A DNA stretch of 36,729 bases from Polynucleobacter sphagniphilus (GCF_001953355.1 NZ_MPIY01000005.1:1-36729); one strand, 5' to 3'. Positions 1-8,766 are shown, numbered from the stretch's first letter. Notes: generated from the sequence alone by a model not told the origin. A program made the numbers and translations.

Positions 1-302
1 AATACGACGGTATTCCAGACAGTTTCGAAGGAATCGGTAGACAGTTCCTGTGGAACAAGACCAATTAAGGAGCGCGCCTCTTTGTAATTGCCAATGATGT
101 TCTTCCCGTCAACCAATACTCGGCCAGAGCTAGGGTTCACAATTCCGCAAATAATGCTAATGAGGGTTGTTTTGCCAGCACCATTTTGACCAAGTAGGGC
201 AAAGATTTCGCCTTTAGCAATTTCAAGATTGATGTCTTTGAGGGCCTGAAAGCCAGACTGATAGATTTTTGATAGGTGGGAAATGGATAGGATCTGATTC
301 AT
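1..302 (-). CDS. ABC transporter ATP-binding protein, partial (YadG-like)
   Basis: This is the N-terminal 100 residues of an ABC ATPase that runs off the left edge. The Walker A motif GQNGAGKTT is at about residues 39-47, and the Q-loop appears as GLVPQE near residue 84, followed by [10 protein letters not shown]. The spacing and the LVPQE...FETV pattern resemble the YadG/daunorubicin-type exporter ATPases, which pair with an ABC-2 membrane subunit. That partner would lie outside the window. The ATG at 300-302 gives the usual family start. The signature motif and Walker B are not in view, so the substrate cannot be named. Confidence 0.88.
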   Translation of the reverse strand, partial: MNQILSISHLSKIYQSGFQALKDINLEIAKGEIFALLGQNGAGKTTLISIICGIVNPSSGRVLVDGKNIIGNYKEARSLIGLVPQELSTDSFETVWNTVV

Positions 303-339
303 TGGGGGTCATATTACCTGAAGGCTGTAATTGCTTGAT

Positions 340-714
340 TTATTGTGCGAATGAATAGGTTTCTAAAACTTCGAGGCTGATTTTTTCGAGGACATTGAAA
401 TGCGTACTCTCTAATTTAATTTGCGGCGCACAGTGCATTTCCATCGCCTCAATCCAGCGATTGACGCATAAGCACCACTGGTCGCCAGCGCATAAGCCAG
501 GAAAGCCGTACTCCGGTCTTGGTGTGATGAGGTCATTGCCTTTGCTCAGGCTAAATTGCAAGAACGCATCACTGACAACTGCGCAGACCAAATGACTGCC
601 AGCATCATCAACACCCGTGTTGCAACAGCCATCGCGAAAGAAGCCGGTAAGAGGGTCGAATGAGCAAGGGACTAGTGGCTGGCCATACACATTTAGGGTG
701 GGAGCAATATTCAT
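340..714 (-). CDS. DUF2237 family protein
   Basis: This small soluble protein of 124 aa has no assigned function. It carries the family pattern: PCSFDPLTGFFRDGCCN near the N-terminus, then SHLVCAVVSDAFL, GNDLITPRPEYGFPGL and GDQWCLC. The many conserved cysteines suggest metal binding or redox chemistry, but that is inference. I chose the ATG at 712-714 over an upstream in-frame TTG at 777. Family members begin close to the NVLG/NVYG motif, and the ATG lies only 4 bases after the stop of the upstream SDR gene. That spacing implies co-transcription and probably translational coupling with the SDR. Confidence 0.85.
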   Translation of the reverse strand: MNIAPTLNVYGQPLVPCSFDPLTGFFRDGCCNTGVDDAGSHLVCAVVSDAFLQFSLSKGNDLITPRPEYGFPGLCAGDQWCLCVNRWIEAMEMHCAPQIKLESTHFNVLEKISLEVLETYSFAQ

Positions 715-718
715 ATCT

Positions 719-1414
719 TTACCAAGGTAGTTTTTCGCCGGAATATGATAAAAAACTTCCGGAGTCTTGTTTTTCAATACTTTCGATCACTTTGAAAAGA
801 TCACTGACGGCATCCAAAGCGGGGCGGCCAATTTGCTCCCCCTTAAAAAGCTTGGATAGTCTGGAGTTCACCGTGCCTGGATGCAATGCAACCAAGGCTG
901 TATTGGGTTTAATTCTGCCCAATTCAATTGCTGCAGTTTTGATTAACATATTTAGGGCAGCTTTTGAGGCGCGATAGCCATACCACCCACCAAGACGGTT
1001 ATCTTCGATGCTGCCAACTTTGGCAGACAGGGTGGCCATGATGCTATGTTGACTGTCGAGGAGTTTTGAAAAATGACGAATAGTCAGGGCTGGCCCAATC
1101 GCATTGATTTTCATGAGTTCGCTCAGTTGATCTGCATTGAGATCATCCAGCTTCTTTTCTGGCATCCAGTCGGCGCTATGAAGGACGCCAATCGTATTGA
1201 TAATGAGTTGAAAAGGTGCTTTGGAGGCTAAAGCCTTGGCTGCGAGCTCAATCGATTCAGGTATCTGATAATCAATCGAGGGTGCAGATTGGCGGCTTAT
1301 TCCCACAACCATTGAGCAGGAGGGGTTATTTTGCAGCAGCTCCATAAATGCAGATCCAATGGTTCCAGAGGATCCAATGACTAGTGCACGAAAGGGGTGG
1401 GGAAGTAATCCCAT
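719..1414 (-). CDS. SDR family NAD(P)-dependent oxidoreductase (CsgA-like)
   Basis: A 231-aa short-chain dehydrogenase with a Rossmann fold. The nucleotide-binding motif is degenerate (GSSGTIGSAF, about residues 14-23). IINTIGVLH fills the NNAG position, and the catalytic pair is YGYRASKAALN (YxxxK) near residue 150. It resembles the C-signal-like SDRs, which often sit near cfa/DUF1365/photolyase stress clusters. It is transcribed divergently from the DCC-chalcone isomerase-DUF3833 run and ends just before the DUF2237 start. The substrate is unknown. Confidence 0.88.
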   Translation of the reverse strand: MGLLPHPFRALVIGSSGTIGSAFMELLQNNPSCSMVVGISRQSAPSIDYQIPESIELAAKALASKAPFQLIINTIGVLHSADWMPEKKLDDLNADQLSELMKINAIGPALTIRHFSKLLDSQHSIMATLSAKVGSIEDNRLGGWYGYRASKAALNMLIKTAAIELGRIKPNTALVALHPGTVNSRLSKLFKGEQIGRPALDAVSDLFKVIESIEKQDSGSFLSYSGEKLPW

Positions 1415-1475
1415 GGATTGTTTGGCCGGTGAGGTATCGCCTGCTAGTTTATTGAATAAGTCTTAAACTTGCTTG

Positions 1476-1883
1476 ATGAGCCAGGAACTGCAAAAACTAA
1501 GCCTTTTTTATGATGGCGCTTGCCCTTTGTGTCAGGCTGAAATCACTTTTTTGTCTCGCAGAAATAATGCGGGGCTGCTCGATTTTGTGGACATCAACTC
1601 GCAATTTTATGATCCGCACACAACGGGTGTCTCATGCGACCAAGCTTTGGCATCAATGTATGGTCAATATGCTAATGGTGAATTGATTAATGGCGTGTCA
1701 GTTTTTTCAGAGGCCTACCGACGGGCGGATCTGCCTTTTTTGGCTTGGGTGTTTTCGCAAAAGGCGCTTCAACCGTTGCTGCAACTAGGCTATGGTTTCT
1801 TTGCTAGAAATCGACATGCTATCTCTAAAATCTTTGGTCCAGGCGCCTTATGGCTGGTAAATAGGACGAACAACAGGAAATGA
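1476..1883 (+). CDS. DCC-type thiol-disulfide oxidoreductase family protein (DUF393)
   Basis: This 135-aa protein has the DCC signature FYDGACPLCQAEI at residues 11-23, with the putative redox pair C16/C19 in a thioredoxin-like CxxC arrangement. DCC proteins are thought to be thiol oxidoreductases, but their substrates are not known. There is an in-frame TTG directly before the ATG at 1476, and I prefer the ATG. It heads a tight plus-strand run: the next start is 1 base after its TGA, so it is almost certainly in an operon with the chalcone-isomerase-like and DUF3833 genes. Confidence 0.9.
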   Translation: MSQELQKLSLFYDGACPLCQAEITFLSRRNNAGLLDFVDINSQFYDPHTTGVSCDQALASMYGQYANGELINGVSVFSEAYRRADLPFLAWVFSQKALQPLLQLGYGFFARNRHAISKIFGPGALWLVNRTNNRK

Positions 1884-1884
1884 G

Positions 1885-2439
1885 ATGAAAAGACTCATTG
1901 CAGTTTTAACTTCAATACTCTGCATTGCGCTGGGCATGAATACGCCTGCTTACTCTCAAGATGCCTCTTTTATTCATGCACTATTAAATCAAGCAAAGTT
2001 ACAGGGCGCTGGTAAATTTACTTATTGGGGGTTTGATGTCTATGATGCGAAGCTCTACCGCAGTAACAACGTAAGCGCGCCAGAATTTGCATTGGATATC
2101 CGTTATCTAAGATCTTTTTCAGGCCCTGCAATTGCCAAAAGAGTAACGCAAGAGATGGAGGGTTTAGGTGTTCCAGCGCAGCAAGCTGATCTTTGGGGTA
2201 AGCAACTTGCGACGATCTTCCCCAATGTTGAACGTGGCCAATCTTTAACTGCGATCTATTTGCCAAAACAGGGTACTGTATTCTTTCATGAGGGTAAGCA
2301 ACTTGGCGAAATACCCGATACCCAATTTGCTAAAGCCTTTTTTAGTATTTGGCTCGACCCCAATACCAGCGCACCTAAATTGCGCAATCAATTGCTCGGA
2401 CAAAGCTGCCCTCCACCTTTAATTAATGAGGCTTGTTGA
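1885..2439 (+). CDS. Exported chalcone isomerase-like protein
   Basis: A 184-aa protein with a Sec signal peptide (KR, then a hydrophobic stretch ending near AYSQ, residue 25). The mature part shows the bacterial chalcone-isomerase-like pattern: GFDVYDAKLYRS, FALDIRYLRSFSG, then LWGKQLATIFPNV and GQSLTAIYLP. Bacterial members generally lack proof of flavonoid chemistry, and the fold may bind fatty acids, so a periplasmic lipid-related role is only an inference. It lies 1 base after the DCC gene and 3 bases before the DUF3833 lipoprotein, an arrangement often seen together in proteobacteria. Confidence 0.85.
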   Translation: MKRLIAVLTSILCIALGMNTPAYSQDASFIHALLNQAKLQGAGKFTYWGFDVYDAKLYRSNNVSAPEFALDIRYLRSFSGPAIAKRVTQEMEGLGVPAQQADLWGKQLATIFPNVERGQSLTAIYLPKQGTVFFHEGKQLGEIPDTQFAKAFFSIWLDPNTSAPKLRNQLLGQSCPPPLINEAC

Positions 2440-2442
2440 TTT

Positions 2443-2991
2443 ATGAAAATACACTTACGTCAAATTGCCTTAGGTTTCTGTATGACCCTATTGTTGGGTG
2501 GCTGCTCTAGTCCTGCGGTTGTGCAATATGCTGATCAAAAGCCCGAGCTAGATTTAAGTCAATTTTTTTCCGGAACGATTCATGCCTATGGCATCTTTAC
2601 TGATCGCAGTGGGGAGGTTAAAAAGCGTTTTACCGTGTTAATTCAGTCGAACTGGGAGGTGGTTCAGGGAAAAAAAGTAGGTACCCTGGATGAGAGTTTT
2701 GAGTATTCTGATGGCACAACGCAAAAGCGTATATGGCGGCTAACTGAGACAGCCCCAGGTCAATTTACTGGTACCGCAGATGATGTTGTTGGGGTAGCTA
2801 AAGGTGAGTCCGCGGGGAATGCCTTGCATTGGGCCTATACCTTGGCCCTTCCCGTGGATGGCACAACTTACCACGTGCAATTTGATGATTGGATGTATTT
2901 GGTGACGCCCAAGGTGATGCTTAATAAAGCCAAGATGAGTAAATTTGGTATTGAACTGGGTGAAGTAACCTTGAGTTTTTATAAGCCTTAA
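2443..2991 (+). CDS. DUF3833 family lipoprotein
   Basis: A 182-aa protein with a lipoprotein signal peptide and a clear lipobox (LLGGC, Cys at about residue 21), so it should be anchored in the envelope. The body matches the DUF3833 pattern: FFSGTIHAYGIFTDRSGEV, SFEYSDGT, RIWRLTE, GTADDVVG and DDWMYL. It looks like a lipocalin-like beta barrel. Its function is unknown. It is tightly packed behind the exported chalcone-isomerase-like gene, which suggests a shared envelope function. Confidence 0.88.
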   Translation: MKIHLRQIALGFCMTLLLGGCSSPAVVQYADQKPELDLSQFFSGTIHAYGIFTDRSGEVKKRFTVLIQSNWEVVQGKKVGTLDESFEYSDGTTQKRIWRLTETAPGQFTGTADDVVGVAKGESAGNALHWAYTLALPVDGTTYHVQFDDWMYLVTPKVMLNKAKMSKFGIELGEVTLSFYKP

Positions 2992-3020
2992 TTGATGGAC
3001 CCATGCAAAGGAACATGTTG

Positions 3021-3509
3021 ATGAATAAAACAGGAGTTGTAAAGTATTTGATTGGTACGATCTTCTGCGGGGCAGTCTTTACTGTTGGCGCCCAAGTAAT
3101 CCATCCAGGTGGATTTGTCACCATGACGCCGAGTGAGATTCCATGGAAAGATAGCGAGAGTGGCCTAAAGACAGTCATACTGTTTGGTGACCCAAGTAAG
3201 CCTGGGATCTACATCATGCGCAATATTTTTCCTGCAGGGGTGATGAGCACACCGCATTCTCACGATCAAGATCGTTGGGTAACTGTAATTAAAGGAACTT
3301 GGTATTCTGGTACGGATGGCGCTTGGGATCCAAAGAGCACGATCCCCATGCCGGCAGGCAGTGTCATGTTTCATCCTGCTAATGCAGTCCATTTTGATGG
3401 GTCACTGAAGGAGCCGGTTGAGGTCCAGATTATGGGGATGGGTCCAGTGAAGACGACTTATATTGACCCAAAATTGGGTAAATATGGACACCCATATAAA
3501 TTGAATTAG
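3021..3509 (+). CDS. Exported cupin-domain protein
   Basis: A 162-aa protein with a signal peptide (MNKTGVVKY then a hydrophobic core ending at VGAQ, residue 25). A single cupin domain follows, with likely metal ligands H79 and H81 in TPHSHDQDRW and a second motif VMFHPANAVHFDG. Three ATGs lie close together (3003, 3015, 3021). The AAAGGAA at 3007-3013 is correctly spaced only for 3021, so I use that start. The enzyme activity is unknown. Exported cupins of this type are usually small metal-dependent dioxygenase-like or ChrR-like proteins. It may continue the operon from the DUF3833 gene (29-base gap). Confidence 0.82.
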   Translation: MNKTGVVKYLIGTIFCGAVFTVGAQVIHPGGFVTMTPSEIPWKDSESGLKTVILFGDPSKPGIYIMRNIFPAGVMSTPHSHDQDRWVTVIKGTWYSGTDGAWDPKSTIPMPAGSVMFHPANAVHFDGSLKEPVEVQIMGMGPVKTTYIDPKLGKYGHPYKLN

Positions 3510-3517
3510 GAGTTTTT

Positions 3518-3943
3518 GTGAGAATTGAAGATAAAGATCCCGCAAGGCATGCTGGTATTGAATACCCGATGGAGGTTGGAGCGCCCGTATTTGCACCGAT
3601 TAAAGTCGTCGAAGAAAAAGATAAAGCGGTTAATGTTGCTAGGCAAAATGCAAAGCTTGAATACGATCGCATTATGGAGCAGGCTGAAGTCCTCATGAGA
3701 CAGGCGAGGGCTTTGCAAGCGCGCCTTGATGCTACTGAGATGGTTCATCGCTCTAAGTTTAGTTTTAATCCCTTACACGGTAAAACCTATCATCTTTACT
3801 ATGATCAAAGAAATGCCACGCATCTTCTCATTCAAAACGGACCGAAGGATTGGAGTTGTGGAATCCCTGATAACTGGGTGTACTCCATGGCAGTCAAAAA
3901 ATTAGGTGATAGCACGTGGGCGGTAGTGGAGGAAGATCAGTAA
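3518..3943 (+). CDS. DUF2452 domain-containing protein
   Basis: A 141-aa cytosolic protein starting at GTG (3518), with a good ribosome site TAGGAG overlapping the stop codon of the cupin gene. Residues about 35-75 form a charged helix rich in Lys, Glu and Arg. The C-terminal half carries the family pattern FNPLHGKTYHLYY, then a tryptophan-rich NGPKDWSCGIPDNWVYS tail. DUF2452 proteins are short and uncharacterised. The 8-base gap makes it the last gene of the plus-strand run before the convergent GntP-type operon. Confidence 0.75.
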   Translation: MRIEDKDPARHAGIEYPMEVGAPVFAPIKVVEEKDKAVNVARQNAKLEYDRIMEQAEVLMRQARALQARLDATEMVHRSKFSFNPLHGKTYHLYYDQRNATHLLIQNGPKDWSCGIPDNWVYSMAVKKLGDSTWAVVEEDQ

Positions 3944-3977
3944 ACCGCAATTAAAGATAATTTATTGGATATAGAAA

Positions 3978-4005
3978 AAGCCCCTGAATCTACATCCAGG
4001 GGCTT
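3978..4005 (-). terminator. Rho-independent terminator of the GntP-mmsA operon
   Basis: A 9-bp perfect stem (3978-3986 with 3997-4005) has a 10-base loop. On the minus strand it is followed by a T-rich run (TTTTTCTAT), so it terminates the minus-strand operon; the plus-strand side lacks a good T-run. Confidence 0.8.
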
Positions 4006-4018
4006 CGTGTTTACTACT

Positions 4019-4039
4019 CCGTGAGAACCTATCTCACGG
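4019..4039. repeat. Perfect 8-bp inverted repeat downstream of the GntP gene
   Basis: CCGTGAGA and TCTCACGG pair across a 5-base loop, between the permease stop codon and the terminator at 3978-4005. It has no T-run on either side. It may be an mRNA 3'-end stabiliser, but that is inference. Confidence 0.5.
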
Positions 4040-4052
4040 TAATCATGGGTGA

Positions 4053-5431
4053 TTAAGCGAACCCAAAAATTGCAACAAATCCAAGCGCAACTCCAACCAT
4101 CAAGATCTTCAAGACAGTCATTGCAAAGATATCTGGATAGGATTGCTTGTGTGTCAAACCGCAGACTGCCAAGAGGGTGATGATGGCGCCATTGTGTGGG
4201 CCAGTATCGAAACCGCCTGATGCGATAGAGGCAAAGCGACCCAAGATTTCTGGTGACATATTGACAGTTTGCGCCCAATCTAACCAAAACTTGCTAAACA
4301 GATCAAGTGCAATGGACACGCCGCCAGATGCTGAGCCGGTAATACCGCAAATGATATTGATGGTCACAGCCATGGATGCCAAAGGACCATCACCCCAGTT
4401 CATATTCATGACGCTATGAGCAATAGTGTTAAACCCAGGCAGGGCAGCAATCACGTTGCCATAACCAACTTCGGAAGCGACGTTCATGACTGCCAATAAT
4501 GAGCCCACTGCACCAAGACTAATCGCTCTGCTAATACCGCCTTTGGAGATGCGATTAAAGCCGAGAGCGATTGACACCACAATACCGCAAGCAACGGCAA
4601 TAATTAAGGACCAAATACTAATGACATTCTTAAGAGCAGTAGCCGTCAATGGTAATTTCATCGCCACAATCGGCGCCAATGAATCTGGATCCCAAGGAAA
4701 TACATTGTTACCAATGTAGTTCACTACCAATACTGTCAACAAAGGCAGTATGGATAAATGCCATGATGGCAATGCTTCATCGCGTGGGCTTGGCTCGTTA
4801 ATGGTATGTGCACCATAGCCTTCACCATTTGCATGGGCTTGATTAACACGATAGGTTAACCACATCATGCCGGTTACAAACATGATGATTGCAACAGTAA
4901 TACCTAGGGTTGGCCCAGAATAAACACTGGTTCCAAAAAACTTAGTTGGAATAATGTTTTGGATTTGTGGTGAACCAGGAAGGTGAATGCCCCTAATACG
5001 ATGCTGGCAGGTACAAACTTCTTTGGAATATCCGCTTGCTTAAATAAAGCGGCAGCAAAAGGGTATACGGCAAATACAACCACGAACATGCTGACGCCAC
5101 CATAAGTCAAGATGGCAGCAGAAAGAACGGTTGAGAGCACTGCACGCTTTGGCCCTAAAGACTTAATAATTGCGCTCGCAATGGATTGCGCCATACCGCT
5201 TTCTTCCATCACTTTGCCGAAAATAGCGCCAAGCATAAATACAGGGAAGAAGTTTTTGACGTAGATCGCCGCCTTCACCATAAACAGCTCGGTGTAAGTT
5301 GGCATTACTGGCAATCCTTGTGAGAATGCCGCAATCAAAGCAAATATAGGGGCAAAAAAGATAACTGAATACCCCTTATATGCAAAGTAAATCAATAAAA
5401 CTAAACTGGCAAAAATTCCTATAACTTCCAT
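4053..5431 (-). pseudogene. GntP-type organic acid permease, frameshifted
   Basis: Two minus-strand frames make one membrane permease of roughly 460 aa. Residues 1-159 read normally from the ATG at 5431 (ribosome site GGAG), with several hydrophobic helices. They end at VLGAFTF near 4957. The frame then shifts, and the expected motif GSPQIQNIIPT continues in another frame through TKFFGTSVYSGPTLG to the stop at 4053. Relatives have about six residues (like TMTALP) between GAFTF and GSPQIQN, and here only two bases remain. The simplest reading is therefore a deletion of about 16 bases. It is 41 bases downstream of mmsA and was probably its substrate importer. The rest of the frame is clean, so the break looks recent. 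Confidence 0.8.
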
Positions 5432-5472
5432 TTTTTGTCTCCGCTTATATTAGAAAGAAATGTCGATCTCAA

Positions 5473-6993
5473 TTACTTCGAAGTCGGCATTACAAACTCA
5501 GCGCCTTTGGCAATACTCTCTGGCCAACGCTGCATGACACTCTTTTGCTTGGTATAGAAACGTACGCCTTCTTTACCGTAGGCATGCATATCACCAAAGA
5601 GGGACTTCTTCCAACCGCCAAAACCATGCCAAGCCATTGGAACTGGGATAGGTACGTTAATACCAACCATGCCGACTTGTACGCGGCGGGCAAATTCGCG
5701 AGCAATATTGCCATCGCTAGTAAAGCAAGCAACACCGTTACCAAATTCGCAAGAGTTCACTAGTTTCAAGGCTTCGGTAAAGTTGGCTACACGCAAGCAA
5801 GACAATACTGGTCCGAAGATTTCTTCGAGGTAAATCTTCATATCAGGGGTAACGTTATCAAATAGGGTACCGCCAATAAAGAAGCCATCTTCATGACCGG
5901 GTACTTTAAGACCGCGGCCATCTACCAAGAGTTTGGCGCCAGAAGCAACGCCGCTTTCTATATAGCCAGTAATGCGCTCAAGTGCAGCTTTGGTAACGAT
6001 AGGGCCCATCTCAGCATCGAGCTCCATGCCATTCTTCACTTTGAGAGTCTTAGTACGCTCAATCAGTTTTGGCATGATTTTGTCAGCAGCATCACCTACC
6101 AATACCGCTACAGAGATTGCCATGCAACGCTCTCCAGCAGAGCCGTATGCGGCGCCAATCAAAGCGTCAATTGCTTTATCCATGTCGGCATCCGGCATGA
6201 TGACCATATGGTTCTTAGCGCCACCCAAAGCTTGGGAGCGCTTACCAAAATGTGCGCAACGCTCATAGATGTAATTGGCAATAGGTGTAGAGCCAACAAA
6301 GCTAACAGCTTTCACATCTGGGTTTTCGATTAAGGCATCCACCGCCTCTTTATCACCTTGTACAACGTTAAATACGCCATCAGGTAGACCAGCTTCTTTT
6401 AAAAGCTTGGCCATAAAGAGTGAAGCCGTAGGGTCGGTTGGGCTGGGCTTGAGGATGAAAGTGTTGCCACAAGCAATCGCCACAGGGAACATCCACATTG
6501 GCACCATTACTGGGAAGTTAAATGGAGTAACACCAGCAACAACACCTAAAGGCTGACGCATGACCCAGTTATCAATCCCGGTTGATACTTGCTCGGTATA
6601 GTCGCCTTTAAGTAGCTCAGGGATACCAGTGGCAAATTCAACAATTTCAATGCCGCGGGTTACTTCACCTTGGGCATCGGTAAATACCTTGCCATGTTCC
6701 GCAGTAATGATGGCGGCTAACTCATCACGCTTGGCATTGAGTAACTCTAAATACTTGAACATAATGCGCGCACGGCGCAGTGGAGATGTTTGGCTCCAGC
6801 TCTCAAAAGCGGTTTGAGCGTTTGCAACAACTGCATCAACCTCTTTGCGGCTAGCGAGGGCCACGCGACGGGCTACTTTGCCAGTGCTTGGATTAAATAC
6901 ATCAGCAAAGCGACCCTCTGTTGGGTTGACTACTTTGCCACCCACATAGTGACCAATATCTTCTTTAGATTCAAAGGGTTGCGGTGCATTCAT
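5473..6993 (-). CDS. mmsA: CoA-acylating methylmalonate-semialdehyde dehydrogenase
   Basis: A 506-aa aldehyde dehydrogenase with the full family layout: the NAD-binding region [19 protein letters not shown] near residues 156-174, the KPSPTDP loop and [13 protein letters not shown]. The catalytic cysteine is C290 in [11 protein letters not shown], the MmsA/IolA form of the active site. The C-terminal [14 protein letters not shown] is also typical. The enzyme oxidises methylmalonate semialdehyde or malonate semialdehyde with CoA to propionyl- or acetyl-CoA, in valine, beta-alanine or inositol breakdown. It precedes the permease pseudogene on the same strand. Its promoter must lie in the 298-base gap to hupB. 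Confidence 0.95.
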   Translation of the reverse strand: MNAPQPFESKEDIGHYVGGKVVNPTEGRFADVFNPSTGKVARRVALASRKEVDAVVANAQTAFESWSQTSPLRRARIMFKYLELLNAKRDELAAIITAEHGKVFTDAQGEVTRGIEIVEFATGIPELLKGDYTEQVSTGIDNWVMRQPLGVVAGVTPFNFPVMVPMWMFPVAIACGNTFILKPSPTDPTASLFMAKLLKEAGLPDGVFNVVQGDKEAVDALIENPDVKAVSFVGSTPIANYIYERCAHFGKRSQALGGAKNHMVIMPDADMDKAIDALIGAAYGSAGERCMAISVAVLVGDAADKIMPKLIERTKTLKVKNGMELDAEMGPIVTKAALERITGYIESGVASGAKLLVDGRGLKVPGHEDGFFIGGTLFDNVTPDMKIYLEEIFGPVLSCLRVANFTEALKLVNSCEFGNGVACFTSDGNIAREFARRVQVGMVGINVPIPVPMAWHGFGGWKKSLFGDMHAYGKEGVRFYTKQKSVMQRWPESIAKGAEFVMPTSK

Positions 6994-7138
6994 AGTGTAT
7001 ATATACCTGTTTTTAGTGATAAAGCTTGGGATCTTATCGCAAAACCCCGTTTTTTGTTGGGCGTGCCAAAGCCGATTAGCTGGCTATTTCATTCAGAATG
7101 AATGTGCGTGAATATACAGATAGGGGATCAAAATGTCC

Positions 7139-7152
7139 CTGACCTTTATCAA
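7139..7152 (-). promoter_or_regulatory. FNR/CRP-type dyad, site 1 (candidate)
   Basis: Read on the minus strand this is TTGATAAAGGTCAG, a match to TTGAT-N4-ATCAA with two mismatches in the second half-site. It lies in the divergent mmsA-hupB gap. Confidence 0.3.
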
Positions 7153-7198
7153 GTCTCTTTTATCTCAATTAGAACTTTAGTTTTAGCCGCTCAGGAAC

Positions 7199-7212
7199 TT
7201 GATTTTGGTCAA
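7199..7212 (+). promoter_or_regulatory. FNR/CRP-type dyad, site 2 (candidate)
   Basis: TTGATTTTGGTCAA matches the FNR-type dyad TTGAT-N4-ATCAA with one mismatch. It lies 80 bases upstream of the hupB start codon and about 47 bases from the similar site at 7139. It could regulate either hupB or mmsA. Confidence 0.4.
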
Positions 7213-7291
7213 GATTGTCACTTATCAATAGAGCTATAAATGAGTTTTAAAGCCATTAATAATGTGTTGTTCAAAAGAGGGTTGATAAAAA

Positions 7292-7573
7292 ATGAATAAA
7301 TCTGAGTTGGTTGAAAAAATTGCTAGTGATGCTGATCTTTCTAAAGCATCTGCTGATCGTGCCCTGAGCGCAGTAATTGCTCATATTATTAAGGCCGTTA
7401 CCAAGGGTGATGATGTCCAGTTGATTGGTTTTGGCGCATTTAAGTCCGGCAAGCGTGCAGCGCGCCTTGGGCGCAATCCAGCTACTGGTGCAGAAATCAA
7501 GATTCCCGCAGCCAAGACAGTGAAATTTACTGCTGGTAAAGCGTTTAAGGACGCTGTTAATAAACGTAAATGA
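7292..7573 (+). CDS. hupB: DNA-binding protein HU
   Basis: A 93-aa histone-like protein of full family length. It starts [11 protein letters not shown], has the core [22 protein letters not shown], which leads into the DNA-contacting beta arms (the family RNP motif), and ends with a Lys-rich tail. HU dimers bend and compact DNA. The ATG at 7292 follows a purine-rich AGAGGG site. It is monocistronic: a terminator follows at once and the upstream neighbour is divergent. Confidence 0.95.
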   Translation: MNKSELVEKIASDADLSKASADRALSAVIAHIIKAVTKGDDVQLIGFGAFKSGKRAARLGRNPATGAEIKIPAAKTVKFTAGKAFKDAVNKRK

Positions 7574-7594
7574 AATGTTGCAGTACGGCATTAG

Positions 7595-7621
7595 AAAAAG
7601 TCACCTGAGGGTGGCTTTTTA
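7595..7621 (+). terminator. Rho-independent terminator of hupB
   Basis: The stem AAAAGTCACC/GGTGGCTTTT (one G-T wobble) has a TGAG loop and continues into a T-run. It starts 21 bases after the hupB stop codon. Confidence 0.85.
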
Positions 7622-7709
7622 TTTGGTGTGAGAGGGTATGCCCTTATTTGAGTTTACGCAAAAGACAGTATGCTGTGTCGATCTACAAATATATGTGGAG
7701 GAGACAAAT

Positions 7710-8705
7710 TTGAAGTTCAAGAAAAAGGCTGCTTGTTTTATTGGAGCGGCCCTATTAGCCCCCACCTTTTCCTATGCCCAAGAAAGTGTGACGCCTGATC
7801 AGGTAGTGGGCGCTATTGAAAACCAATTTGGTGTGAATCCGGGTCAGAGGCGCAATCATATTAATGGTGTCTGCGTTGCCGGATCTTTTGTTGGTAATAA
7901 AAGTGTTCAGGCTTACACCACATCACCTTTGTTTTCCGGGAAAGCTATCCCGGTGATTGGTAGATTTTCCTTAGCAGGTGGTAGCTTAAAAATCCCAGAC
8001 ACAGCCAGAAATCCTCGTGGCATGGCCCTCGAGTTTGAATTGCCCAATCAAAATAGACAGCACTTTACGATGCTCAATGTTCCAGTATTTGGCGCAGCTA
8101 CACCCAGCTCTTTTTACGACGGTGTGATTGCAAATACGCCAGACCCTACAACCGGTAAACCTGACCCAGAAAAGGTAGCTCATTACAAAGCAACTCATCC
8201 AGACGCGCAGGCGCTGGGAGAGTATTTAGCAAAAAACAATCCCGTTGTGAGTTATGCCAATAGTGATTTTTATAGCGTGCATACGTTTCGATTTATTAAT
8301 AAAAATCAGCAAACCACTCTCGTCAAGTGGCGCTTTGTACCGGAGGATGGTGTGAAGCGTTTGTCGGATGAAGAGCTTAAAACAGCGCCAACCCGTTTCT
8401 TGGACCAAGACATCATGTCTAAAACGCAAGCAGGACTGGTGCGCTGGCAGATGATGCTTGTCATTGGTGAGCCTGGTGATGAACAAACTAATCCCACTAT
8501 TTATTGGCCGGCAAATCGCAAAGAAATTAAGGCCGGTGTGCTGACCTTGAGCTCAGCTTCTCCACAACAAGGCGGCGCTTGCGAAAAGATTAACTTCGAT
8601 CCTTTGGTAATGACACAAGGCATTGCACCTACTAATGATCCCGTTTTACTGTTCCGCTCACCAGCTTATGCTGATTCCTATGCCAAGCGTATGACAGGCC
8701 AGTAA
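7710..8705 (+). CDS. Exported catalase-family peroxidase (SrpA-like)
   Basis: A 331-aa heme peroxidase of the short SrpA-like catalase family, with a Sec signal peptide (MKFKKKAACF ... FSYAQ). The distal His lies in RNHINGVCVAGSF. Other family blocks are RFSLAGGSLKIPD, NPRGMALEFEL and, near the end, the RSPAYADSYAKRM segment that carries the heme-ligating Tyr. The start is TTG at 7710, chosen because GGAGGAGA at 7697-7704 is ideally placed. An upstream ATG at 7638 would bury the signal peptide behind 24 extra residues. It probably removes peroxide in the periplasm. It stands alone between two terminators. Confidence 0.88.
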   Translation: MKFKKKAACFIGAALLAPTFSYAQESVTPDQVVGAIENQFGVNPGQRRNHINGVCVAGSFVGNKSVQAYTTSPLFSGKAIPVIGRFSLAGGSLKIPDTARNPRGMALEFELPNQNRQHFTMLNVPVFGAATPSSFYDGVIANTPDPTTGKPDPEKVAHYKATHPDAQALGEYLAKNNPVVSYANSDFYSVHTFRFINKNQQTTLVKWRFVPEDGVKRLSDEELKTAPTRFLDQDIMSKTQAGLVRWQMMLVIGEPGDEQTNPTIYWPANRKEIKAGVLTLSSASPQQGGACEKINFDPLVMTQGIAPTNDPVLLFRSPAYADSYAKRMTGQ

Positions 8706-8732
8706 TAGACTGCAGTGCAGAATTACAAAACA

Positions 8733-8762
8733 AAAATCCTCCCCATGAGCAGGGAGGATTTT
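8733..8762. terminator. Bidirectional terminator between catalase and MFS genes
   Basis: An 11-bp stem (8733-8743 with 8752-8762) is A-rich on the left and T-rich on the right, so it can serve both convergent genes. It lies 27 bases after the catalase stop codon and 4 bases from the end of the MFS gene. Confidence 0.88.
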
Positions 8763-8766
8763 TTAG

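Noticed and set aside
5893..6333. Plus-strand open frames opposite mmsA
   Set aside because: They are antisense shadows of a highly conserved dehydrogenase gene and have no ribosome sites or protein-like composition.
7638..7709. ATG start at 7638 for the catalase
   Set aside because: It would put 24 residues before a clear signal peptide. The TTG at 7710 has a near-perfect ribosome site.
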